Below are positions 1-7,093 of a stretch of DNA of 25,009 bases, one piece after another. The position numbers were made by a program, and so were the translations under genes. Numbering within the stretch: the first letter of the stretch is position 1; each line of letters opens with the position of its first letter. The notes beneath the pieces are model-generated. The model had not been told where the DNA came from. It did not search any database and saw only the letters and a program-made list of their open reading frames with translations. This DNA comes from AA29 sp041481445. Its GTDB lineage: Bacteria > Acidobacteriota > Vicinamibacteria > Fen-336. The stretch spans positions 1 through 25,009 of the forward strand of contig JBGPBV010000105.1 of NCBI GenBank assembly GCA_041481445.1, written 5' to 3'.

Positions 1-1
1 G

Positions 2-166
2 CGCTATCGCGCGCGCGGCCTGGAGTTCGCCGACCTGGCCCTCGACGGCATGGGACACCTCGGCGAGGGGGGCCAGAAGGTCGCCGCCGAGGCCATCCGC
101 GACATCCTGGACGAGACCGGACGTGCCCTCAGCGCTTCCCCGCCTTCTCCACCGTCTCCGGAATGA
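2..166 (+). CDS. C-terminal fragment, possible SGNH/GDSL hydrolase
   Basis: The frame is open from the left edge and stops at TGA 164-166, giving the last 54 residues of a protein that begins outside the window. The segment DGMGHLGEGGQKVAAEAI resembles the last conserved block of SGNH/GDSL esterases, where an Asp and a His of the catalytic triad precede a helix of the type G-x-x-x-V/A-A-E-A-I. Here the spacing is D-x-x-x-H rather than the usual D-x-x-H, so the match is imperfect. The last 12 or so residues (Ser/Pro-rich) are encoded within the convergent superoxide dismutase gene; the two coding regions overlap by 38 bases. The family call rests on this short tail only and is tentative; the presence of a real coding frame is more likely than its function. 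Confidence 0.4.
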   Translation, partial: RYRARGLEFADLALDGMGHLGEGGQKVAAEAIRDILDETGRALSASPPSPPSPE

Positions 167-773
167 GCAGGTTGAAGGCGCGCGCGGCCTCGTAGCGCTC
201 GGACACGTCGTCCCAGTTCCACAGGTTCCAGACCGCCTCGAAGAACTTTGCCTTCTCCGTCTTGTACTGGAGGTAATAGGCGTGCTCCCAGGCGTCGATC
301 ACGAGCAGGGGCAGGCCGGCCTGGGCGAGGTTCGACTGGTGGTCATAGATCTGGCAGGTCAGCAGCCGCCCCGCCATCGGCTCGAAGATGAGCGCGCCCC
401 AGCCCGATCCCATGATCGAGCCGGCGACCTCGCTGAGCTGCTTCTGGAAGCCGTCGAAGGTCCCGAAGTCGCGCACGATCGCGTCGGCGAGGGCTCCGCG
501 CGGCCGCCCGCCGCCCTTGGGCGTCAGGTTGCGCCAGAACAGCGAATGCAGGATGTGGCCCGAGAGGTTGAAGGCGAGCGCCTTCTCGAGGCCGGCGATG
601 CGCGTGAAGTCCGACTTCGCGCGCGCCTCGTCGATCTTCTCCAGGGTCTCGTTGGCCTTCTTGACGTAGGTCCCGTGGTGCTTGTCGTGATGGAGCTCCA
701 TGATCTGACCCGAGATGTGGGGCTCGAGGGCGCCGTAGTCGTAATCGAGGTCGGGGAGGACGTAGAGAGGCAT
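129..773 (-). CDS. sod: Superoxide dismutase, Fe/Mn family
   Basis: Converts superoxide to hydrogen peroxide and oxygen; no signal peptide is visible, so it is probably cytoplasmic. The 214-residue product has the usual family length. It shows the N-terminal helical hairpin with LHHDKHHGTYV (metal His at about residue 28), the second His in SGHILHSLFW, and the family signature DAWEHAYYLQY supplying the Asp and the last His. A Gly in SGHILHSLFW and a Gln in YDHQSNL occupy positions typical of Mn-type or cambialistic enzymes, but metal choice cannot be settled by eye. The sequence LPDLDYDYGALEPHISGQ is much like actinobacterial SodA as I remember it. I chose the ATG at 773 over the upstream ATG at 794 because GGAAAGG lies a few bases before it and the protein then begins as family members do. 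It converges on and overlaps the gene at the left edge by 38 bases. Confidence 0.95.
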   Translation of the reverse strand: MPLYVLPDLDYDYGALEPHISGQIMELHHDKHHGTYVKKANETLEKIDEARAKSDFTRIAGLEKALAFNLSGHILHSLFWRNLTPKGGGRPRGALADAIVRDFGTFDGFQKQLSEVAGSIMGSGWGALIFEPMAGRLLTCQIYDHQSNLAQAGLPLLVIDAWEHAYYLQYKTEKAKFFEAVWNLWNWDDVSERYEAARAFNLLIPETVEKAGKR

Positions 774-854
774 GAATGCTTCCTTTCCGGTCACGCGCCG
801 GACGGCGGGCGCGCCACTCCTCCATCGTAATCACCCGGGCCGGGGCGACGGGCG

Positions 855-878
855 GCGGACGCGCGAATCCGCGTCCGC
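855..878 (-). terminator. Terminator-like hairpin after the antiporter gene
   Basis: A perfect 9-bp stem GCGGACGCG / CGCGTCCGC with a 6-base loop lies 2 bases past the stop codon of the minus-strand antiporter gene and upstream of sod. There is no T-tract on the minus strand, so it is either an atypical intrinsic terminator or an mRNA 3'-end stabiliser. It separates the antiporter transcript from sod. Confidence 0.4.
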
Positions 879-880
879 GC

Positions 881-2083
881 TCAGCGCGACGCGGGCGCGA
901 AGAGCTGGAGCAGGGGCGTGGCCATGGCGGTGGTGACGAGCGCCATGAGCACCATCATCGAGTAGACGGGCGGGGTCAGCACTCCGAGATCGAGGCCCGC
1001 GGAAAGGATCACGAGCTCGACCAGGCCGCGCGTGTTGAGGAGCAGGCCCAGGACGGCGGCGTCCGCCCAGCCCATCCCGGACAGGCGCGCCGCCACCATC
1101 GATCCGCCCAGCTTGCCTCCCACCGCGGCCAGCAGGATCAACCCGAAGGCGGTCCAGGCCGCCGCCCCATCCAGCCACCCGACGTCGAGGCGCAGGCCGG
1201 TGGAGGCGAAGAACAGCGGCAGCAGCACCACCGACGTCACCGCCTCCAGGCTGACCTTCAGGCCTTGCCGGAGCTCTTCGCGGCGCGGCATGGCGATGCC
1301 GGCCAGGAACGCGCCGAAGAGCGCGTGCACGCCGATCGTTTCCGTGACCGCGGCCCAGGCGAGGAGAGTCACCACCGCCACGGGCAGTACGGCCGCCGTC
1401 GGCCGGTCCAGAAGGCGGTGGAGGAGCGGCCGGAGCAGGAAGAAGGTGGCGGCGACGAAGACCAGGAGGAGGGCCAGCGTGCGGAAGAGCGAGGCGCTGC
1501 CCGCCGCCGCGCGGACGTAGGCGGTCACGCCCGCGAGCAGGCACCAGGCGGCCACGTCGTCCACGGCGGCGCAGGCGATGGCGATCACGCCGATGCGCGT
1601 CCCGGTCAGGCCTCGCTCCTCGAGGATGCGCGCGAGCACGGGGAACGCGGTCACGCTCAAGGCCACGCCCATGAAGAGCGCGAACGGCAGCGGTGCGACG
1701 CCGGGCGCGAAGCGCGGACGCACCGCCCCCGCCACCGCCATTCCCAGGCCGAGCGGCACCACGATGCTGACCGGGCTCGTGACGAGCGCGGTCCGGCCGG
1801 AGGCGCGCAGCCGCCCGAGGTCGAGGTGAAGGCCGACCAGGAACATGAAGAGCAGGAGCCCGAGGTGGCTCACCGCCATCAGGACCGGAAACGTCATGGG
1901 TGGAAACAGCCACGCGGACAGATCCGGGGCCAGGCGGCCAAGCAGCGAAGGGCCGAGGAGCAGGCCGGCCGCGATCTCGCCCACCACGCGCGGCTGGCCC
2001 AGGCGCGCGGCCAGGCCGCCCAGGAGGCGCGTGGCCACGATGATGACGACGATCTGGGCCAGGAAGCGCTGGGGATCGAACAA
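881..2083 (-). CDS. Cation/proton antiporter, CPA2 (KefB/NapA-like) family
   Basis: A 400-residue integral membrane protein predicted to exchange Na+ or K+ for protons across the inner membrane. It consists almost wholly of hydrophobic segments (about 11-13 helices). Hallmarks are GEIAAGLLLGPSLLG (residues 35-49), SVTAFPVLARIL (143-154) and the adjacent ion-binding acidic pair D175-D176 in AAVDDVAAW, typical of electrogenic CPA2 exchangers. The C-terminal TrkA-N/RCK regulatory domain found on Kef-type channels is absent; the protein ends after the last helix. The start codon is TTG at 2081-2083, with no good alternative nearby and only a weak ribosome site. It lies 34 bases after the DUF5916 gene on the same strand, so the two may be cotranscribed. 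Ion specificity is not deducible. Confidence 0.9.
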   Translation of the reverse strand: MFDPQRFLAQIVVIIVATRLLGGLAARLGQPRVVGEIAAGLLLGPSLLGRLAPDLSAWLFPPMTFPVLMAVSHLGLLLFMFLVGLHLDLGRLRASGRTALVTSPVSIVVPLGLGMAVAGAVRPRFAPGVAPLPFALFMGVALSVTAFPVLARILEERGLTGTRIGVIAIACAAVDDVAAWCLLAGVTAYVRAAAGSASLFRTLALLLVFVAATFFLLRPLLHRLLDRPTAAVLPVAVVTLLAWAAVTETIGVHALFGAFLAGIAMPRREELRQGLKVSLEAVTSVVLLPLFFASTGLRLDVGWLDGAAAWTAFGLILLAAVGGKLGGSMVAARLSGMGWADAAVLGLLLNTRGLVELVILSAGLDLGVLTPPVYSMMVLMALVTTAMATPLLQLFAPASR

Positions 2084-2117
2084 GCCCGGCCAATCTATAC
2101 CGAAGAGGCGCCCGCGC

Positions 2118-4388
2118 TCAGCGCTGGAACGCGTACGACAGCTTGAGGAAGAACTGGCGGTCCTCGCGCTCCAGGGTCTCCGCCTCGGACAGGGCCCGGC
2201 TGTCCCCGTAGCCGAGGAAGAGGACGGTCTGCCAGTTGAGCTTGTAGGAGAAGAGGACGGAGGCGCTCGAGGACGCGTCGCGTGGCGTGACGGGGTCGAT
2301 GTAGAGGGCGGGGTCGCGGCGCGTGTCCACGTACTGCGCGATCACGCGCAGGAAGGACCGGGCGGTGAAGTTGTAGGTGGCACGGACGCGCTCCACCTGG
2401 GCGGTGAAGAGCCGGCCGGCGGGGCGATCGGGCGGAGAGACGTTCAGCCAGCGCAGGCCGCCGTCCACCCTCAACTCGAGGTGGCTCGTCGGCCGGATCG
2501 CGCCCGAGAGCCGCACGTCCGCGCCCGTGCCCGTGCGCGCGTTGTCGAAGTCGGCCTCCTGCCCCACGAAGCCCTGCAGGCTGAGGTCGCTGAGCCGGCG
2601 CGTGGGGCTGGCGTTGATCTGGTAGTAGAGCCGGTGGCGGGGCACGGTGATGTCGCCCGCGCGGACGCGCGAGAAGCCGTAGCGGAAGCGCATGAAGGAG
2701 TTGAAGCGGCCGTCCATGCCCGCCCCGAACGAGAGCTCGCGGTTGATCAGCGCGCCCTGGCGGTCCTCCTGGGCCTCCGCGATCGCGAAGGTGCGGAGCC
2801 GCCGCAGGAATCCCTCCGGCCGGAAGGTGTAGCCCGTCTCCCCGTAGCCCGACCGGTAGCCGACCTGGGGCACGAAGCCGGTGTCGGCCCGGAACTCGTC
2901 CGAGAAGTCCTTGCCCTCCGTGAACCAGTCGATCGTCCGCGTCTGGTGGCTGTACCAGAAGTCGAGGCCGTGACCGGCAAGGGTCTGTCCCGTCCATTCG
3001 CCGGCCAGGTCCGGACGGTTCGGCGTCTGGCTGCGGCTGAAGAGGAGCTGCCCGGTGATGGTGTCGCGGCCGGTGGGCCGCCACTGGAAGTCGGGACCGA
3101 GGACGCGGTTGTAGCCGCCGCCGCTGATCTCGCGGTCGGTGCCGAGCACGCTCACGATCGAGCGCCCCACGTCGCGGCGCACCCGTCCGATGGCGACGTA
3201 CGAACGGAACTCCTGGTCGGCCAGATCGGAGCCGTTGGGCCCCGGGAGGACGACGCTGCCCCCGCCCCTGTCCTCGACGATGAGGCCGGTATAGGCCGTG
3301 GGCCCCCACTTCCCGGTCGCGCGCGCCCCCCAGCGCGGCGACGTGATCGTGCGGGTGTACACGGCCTGGATGGGCGAGAGGAGCAGCTCGCTGCCCTCGA
3401 GGAAGAACGGGCGCTTCTCCGGGAAGAAGAGGGCGAAGCGCTCGTTGGCCCCGATCTGGGCCACGTCGGACTCGATCTGCGAGAAGTCGGGGTTCACGGT
3501 GGCGTCCACGGCCACGCTCGCGCTCGGGACCCACTTCAGGTCGCCCCCGACGTGGCCGTCCACGGGCTCGTTCTCGAGCGGCGCGCCCAGCACGTCGCCC
3601 GGGGGGCGGCCCGTCTCGCTGGCGCTGACGTAGGGCGCGACCACCACGTGGCCCCCGGAAGGAAGGCCCCCGAGGCCGGTCAGCGTGTTGAAGCGGCAGA
3701 CGAAGCAGTTGCCCCCGCGCGGGAGGCGCATGCTCATCATCTGCGTCCGGTACAGGCGTGGGTAGTTCCGATAGAGCACGACCCCCCACGTGACGACGTC
3801 CGCCTTCGGGTAGCGGAGGGTCGAGAACGGGATGCGCATCTCGAGCGTCCAGCCCGTCGCGGTGACCTTGGCCGCCGCCTGCCAGAAGAAGTCGGGCGAG
3901 ACGTCCTCGTTGCCGGTCACGTCGTCGAGCACCCCGTCGAACTGGACGCCGCGCGGGTTGACCAGGAACTCCACGCCGGTCTTGCCGTCGTGGCGGGTGT
4001 CGAGGATGACGCCCGCGTAGTCGGTGTCGCTTCCGAACCCGTCGCGGTCGGTGACGGGCGCGCGCATCTTGCCCGGCTCGGGGTCGGCGAGCACGAAGCC
4101 GGCGTAGAAATACCGGTCGTCGTAGGTGACGTACCCCACGTTCGCGACCGGTGCGGGCACGTTGTCCCCCGGGTTGGTCTCGAACCAGGTCTCGACGGGG
4201 GCGACGCCCTTCCAGCCCGCGTCGTCGAGGTCGGCGTCGATCGTGATCGGGCCCGTGGCCCGCGCGATGTGGAGCTCGGGGGACGGCGGGGGCGACGGTG
4301 ACGTCGCGGCCGCGCTCGCCTCGACCGCCGCGACCAGGAGCGCCGTCGCGTTCAACGCGATGGACGCCGCACGCAGACCGCGGGGCAT
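2118..4388 (-). CDS. DUF5916 outer-membrane protein with CBM9-like N-domain
   Basis: A 756-residue exported protein. Residues 1-27 look like a signal peptide. Residues about 38-220 form a CBM9-like beta-sandwich of the sort found in DUF5916 proteins (ITIDADLDDAGW, then WTLEMRIPFSTLRYP). From about residue 240 to the end is the long beta-strand-rich DUF5916 region, with the family block VDATVNPDFSQIESDVAQ followed by NERFALFFPEKRPFFLEGSE and TRTITSPRWGARATGK. The C-terminus SYAFQR is strand-like, as in outer-membrane barrels. A CxxC pair (C228, C231) lies just before the barrel. The family is widespread in Acidobacteria, Bacteroidetes and Gemmatimonadetes, but its function is unknown; a carbohydrate-binding or transport role is a guess from the N-domain. 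There is no Shine-Dalgarno before the ATG at 4386-4388, although TATACC sits 3 bases upstream, so translation may be leaderless. Confidence 0.88.
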   Translation of the reverse strand: MPRGLRAASIALNATALLVAAVEASAAATSPSPPPSPELHIARATGPITIDADLDDAGWKGVAPVETWFETNPGDNVPAPVANVGYVTYDDRYFYAGFVLADPEPGKMRAPVTDRDGFGSDTDYAGVILDTRHDGKTGVEFLVNPRGVQFDGVLDDVTGNEDVSPDFFWQAAAKVTATGWTLEMRIPFSTLRYPKADVVTWGVVLYRNYPRLYRTQMMSMRLPRGGNCFVCRFNTLTGLGGLPSGGHVVVAPYVSASETGRPPGDVLGAPLENEPVDGHVGGDLKWVPSASVAVDATVNPDFSQIESDVAQIGANERFALFFPEKRPFFLEGSELLLSPIQAVYTRTITSPRWGARATGKWGPTAYTGLIVEDRGGGSVVLPGPNGSDLADQEFRSYVAIGRVRRDVGRSIVSVLGTDREISGGGYNRVLGPDFQWRPTGRDTITGQLLFSRSQTPNRPDLAGEWTGQTLAGHGLDFWYSHQTRTIDWFTEGKDFSDEFRADTGFVPQVGYRSGYGETGYTFRPEGFLRRLRTFAIAEAQEDRQGALINRELSFGAGMDGRFNSFMRFRYGFSRVRAGDITVPRHRLYYQINASPTRRLSDLSLQGFVGQEADFDNARTGTGADVRLSGAIRPTSHLELRVDGGLRWLNVSPPDRPAGRLFTAQVERVRATYNFTARSFLRVIAQYVDTRRDPALYIDPVTPRDASSSASVLFSYKLNWQTVLFLGYGDSRALSEAETLEREDRQFFLKLSYAFQR

Positions 4389-4403
4389 TTCGGTATACGA
4401 CGA

Positions 4404-4419
4404 CCGGCGCGCGCGCCGG
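4404..4419. repeat. 16-bp perfect palindrome CCGGCGCGCGCGCCGG
   Basis: It lies in the 54-bp gap between the 849-residue cNMP-domain gene and the DUF5916 gene, both on the minus strand. It could form a hairpin at the end of the upstream transcript or be a chance GC-rich palindrome; there is no T-tract. Confidence 0.4.
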
Positions 4420-4442
4420 GTTGCCTCAAAAGATGTGAACGG

Positions 4443-6992
4443 TCAGTCGGCCAGACGCTGGCCGCGGGCGCGAGCCGCCTCCGGGTCCTCGGAGCGCGCG
4501 GTGGAGAAGGTCTGCAGGATCGACCGCACGCGCGGATGCGCGGCGCTGATCGCGTCGAGCGCCGCCCGGTCCAGCTCCAGGATCTCGCAGTGGGCGGCGG
4601 CGGTGATGGTGGCGCTGCGCGGGCGGCCGGAGAGGGTCGAGATCTCTCCGAAGAAGGAGCCTTCCGCGAGCTCGGACAGGCGCGCGCTTCGATGGTCGGG
4701 AGTGCGCACGAAGACCTTCACGCGCCCGGTGGCCAGGATGAACACGCTCTGGCCCGCCTCGCCCTCCGTGATGATCACGTCTCCCGGCTCGAACGACAGC
4801 AGCTTGAGCCCGTGGATGAAGGCGAGCAGCTCCTCCTCGCTGAAGTCCTCGAACAGCGGGTTGGCGACCAGCCCCGGACCATAGGGCTTCACGGCCGGGG
4901 TGGCGAGGGCGTCGGGGGCGGGCGGCTCCTGCTTGCCCACGGTGTCGCGCACGAGGTCGACGAGCCAGCCGTGCAGGCGGTCGTCGGTCAGGGCCCGTTG
5001 GCGAGCCGGCCGCCCCCCCGCCGGCCACCCGGTCATGGGGGCCGGACGCGCCTGGGCCGGGGCCGCCCGGAGCAGCGGCGCCAGGTTCACCACCTCGACG
5101 TTGCGCCGCTGGACCTGCTCGATCTTCTTGAGGATGGCCACCGCCTTGTCCGCGAACCCCTCGCGGGCCAGGTCGTCGGCGAGCCCCACCAGGATCGCGA
5201 CGGCGTCCTGGTGCTTGCCCGCCTTGAGCAGCACGTCGGCCAGGCGCAGGCGCATGCGCGGGTCCCACCGGCTCTCGCCGAAGTGGGCCTCCAGCACCTC
5301 GATGGCCTTCCGGGCCGTGCCCACGTGGGGCAGGTTCACCGCGCGCACGGCCGCCGCCTCCGGGCTGCTCGCGCGCTCGATGTAAGAGGTCTCCAGGAGG
5401 TCGCGGACGCGGGCGTGGGTGCGCGCGATCGAGTCCAGGGTGGGCCGTTCCAGCTCCAGGAGCTCGCAGGCGGTGGCCGCCACCACCGTGGCCGTGCGCG
5501 GGCGCCCGGAGAGGCTCGAGATCTCGCCGAAGAAGTCCCCTTCCACGAGCGAGGCGACCTCGAAGTTGCGGCAGTCGGGGTTGGCCACGAACACCTTCAC
5601 CCGCCCGGTGGTGAGGGTGAACAGGCTCTGCCCGGGCTCCCCCTCCGTCACCACGATGTCTCCGGGCTCGAAGGTGTGGAGGCGCAGGCCGCGGACGATC
5701 GCGAGCAGCTCCTCGTCCGAGAGGTCGCGGAAGAGACGCGAAGCGACCAGCCGGCGCGCCAGGTCCAGGACGCGCGCGCGCTCGCTCGCGGCATTTGCGT
5801 CCGGTTCCGGCGGCGGCGGCCGATGGAGGACGTCCTCGACGATGTCGAGGAGGTGATCGCGGAAGACTTCCTCGGACATCGCCTCCGTCCCCGCCGGCCG
5901 CGAAGGCGACGGCGTCTCGAACTCGACCTCGGCGGTGTCCGGAACCAGCTCGACCTCCGGCGTGACCTCGACGGGGGCGGCCTCGACGGTCGGAGCGACC
6001 TCAGCGGGTGCGGCCTCATCGGGCGCCGCTTCAGCAGGTGCCGCTTCGGCGGGCACAGGCTCCTCGGAAACGGTCTCGACCGGCGCCGCCTCGAGCGCAC
6101 CCGGGTCGGGCGTGGCCGGTTCGGGGGGGGTCGGAGCGCCCTCTTCGGCGCCGGGCAGGGACGCGAGGAACCGCCACAGCGCGCGGCGGATCCGCCGGCC
6201 CACTCCTCGACCGGCGGCCGCGTCCGGTCCGGCGCCTGCCGCGGGAGGTCCCGGCGTGGCGTCTTCGACGAGGACGGCGGGGGCAGCCGCACCTGCCTCC
6301 ACCGCGAACGGTGCCTCCGTCGACGGCGGCGCGGCGACGTCGATCGCCTCTTCCTCCGAGAGGTCCGGCTCGATGGCGGAAGACGGCAGCTCGAGGACCT
6401 CCTGGTCGTCCGGGGGCGCGGCGGCGTCACTCGCGAGGGGCTCCAGCGGCGCGTCCAGGATCTCGACGACGTCCGCGTCCTCGATCTCCTCGAGGGCCTC
6501 TTCGAGCGGAGCGGGCGGCGCCTCCGGCTCCGGCAGGGGCGGGCCCGGCGGGGCCGGCGCGACTTCCGGCGACGCCATCATCAGCGCGTGGTCGTCGCCG
6601 ATCTCCTCGATCCCGAACACCGGCACGGGGCCGCGGGGGCGCGAGGGCAGGGCGGAGACCCGCTTCTGCTGGTGGACGAGCTTCTCGAGCCGCTCGCCCA
6701 CTTCGGGCCGGCCCGGCTGGACGCGGTCGATCCGCTTGAGGATCGCCACCGCCTTGGCCACGAACCCGTCGGCCGCGAACTCGTCGGCGAGGCCGAGGAG
6801 CACCGGCACCGCCTCCTCGACGCGCCCGGCCTGCATGAGGAGGTCCGCGAGCTGCAGGCGGACCGTGACCGGGGGGGCGAGGCGGCCCTGGAGCTGCCGC
6901 CGCAGCGTGTCGATCGCCTTGGCCCGCTTCTTCCGCGCGAGGAGCTCGCCGATGTCGGCGTCGAGAGGCGTGTTCAGCCAATCCAGGGGCAT
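4443..6992 (-). CDS. Tandem TPR / cyclic-nucleotide-binding domain protein
   Basis: An 849-residue soluble protein made of a duplicated unit. Unit 1: TPR-like helices (about 20-105), a Pro/Ala/Glu-rich disordered linker (about 110-400, with repeated PAEAAP-type runs at 312-340), then a CRP-like cNMP-binding domain (about 418-540). Unit 2: TPR-like helices (about 557-635) and a second cNMP domain (about 705-830). The TPR parts are clearly homologous (AVAILKRIDRVQ versus AVAILKKIEQVQ), as are the phosphate-binding cassettes FFGEISSLSGRPRTAT and FFGEISTLSGRPRSAT. Both cassettes keep the Glu (E490, E783) and Arg (R499, R792) that contact cyclic nucleotides in CRP/PKA-type domains, so ligand binding is plausible. 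There is no DNA-binding HTH, kinase, cyclase or membrane segment, so an adaptor or scaffold role is inferred. The ATG at 6990-6992 has no clear ribosome site. Domain calls are firm; the function is unknown. Confidence 0.88.
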   Translation of the reverse strand: MPLDWLNTPLDADIGELLARKKRAKAIDTLRRQLQGRLAPPVTVRLQLADLLMQAGRVEEAVPVLLGLADEFAADGFVAKAVAILKRIDRVQPGRPEVGERLEKLVHQQKRVSALPSRPRGPVPVFGIEEIGDDHALMMASPEVAPAPPGPPLPEPEAPPAPLEEALEEIEDADVVEILDAPLEPLASDAAAPPDDQEVLELPSSAIEPDLSEEEAIDVAAPPSTEAPFAVEAGAAAPAVLVEDATPGPPAAGAGPDAAAGRGVGRRIRRALWRFLASLPGAEEGAPTPPEPATPDPGALEAAPVETVSEEPVPAEAAPAEAAPDEAAPAEVAPTVEAAPVEVTPEVELVPDTAEVEFETPSPSRPAGTEAMSEEVFRDHLLDIVEDVLHRPPPPEPDANAASERARVLDLARRLVASRLFRDLSDEELLAIVRGLRLHTFEPGDIVVTEGEPGQSLFTLTTGRVKVFVANPDCRNFEVASLVEGDFFGEISSLSGRPRTATVVAATACELLELERPTLDSIARTHARVRDLLETSYIERASSPEAAAVRAVNLPHVGTARKAIEVLEAHFGESRWDPRMRLRLADVLLKAGKHQDAVAILVGLADDLAREGFADKAVAILKKIEQVQRRNVEVVNLAPLLRAAPAQARPAPMTGWPAGGRPARQRALTDDRLHGWLVDLVRDTVGKQEPPAPDALATPAVKPYGPGLVANPLFEDFSEEELLAFIHGLKLLSFEPGDVIITEGEAGQSVFILATGRVKVFVRTPDHRSARLSELAEGSFFGEISTLSGRPRSATITAAAHCEILELDRAALDAISAAHPRVRSILQTFSTARSEDPEAARARGQRLAD

Positions 6993-7051
6993 GACACGTT
7001 CGGAACAGCACCCCCAGACAGGCGATGGAGCGCTGGGCGGAAAGGCTACGT

Positions 7052-7063
7052 CCCCGCGCGGGG
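7052..7063. repeat. 12-bp perfect palindrome CCCCGCGCGGGG
   Basis: It sits in the 97-bp gap between the Ig-like protein gene and the TPR-cNMP gene (both minus strand). A hairpin here could end the upstream transcript, but no T-tract follows on the minus strand. It may simply reflect base composition. Confidence 0.3.
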
Positions 7064-7071
7064 CCGGTCAA

Positions 7072-7093
7072 GGAGGCGTCAGGGAGGCGTCAG
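7072..7093. repeat. Tandem 11-bp direct repeat at a stop codon
   Basis: GGAGGCGTCAG occurs twice back to back (7072-7082 and 7083-7093). The second copy contains the TGA stop (minus strand, 7090-7092) of the Ig-like protein; the first copy holds the same TGA 11 bases further on. It looks like a recent slippage duplication at the 3' end of the gene. Confidence 0.6.

Noticed and set aside
1845..4301. An 818-codon open frame on the plus strand, antisense to the DUF5916 gene
   Set aside because: No recognisable motif; composition typical of a high-GC shadow frame. The minus-strand DUF5916 motifs are decisive.
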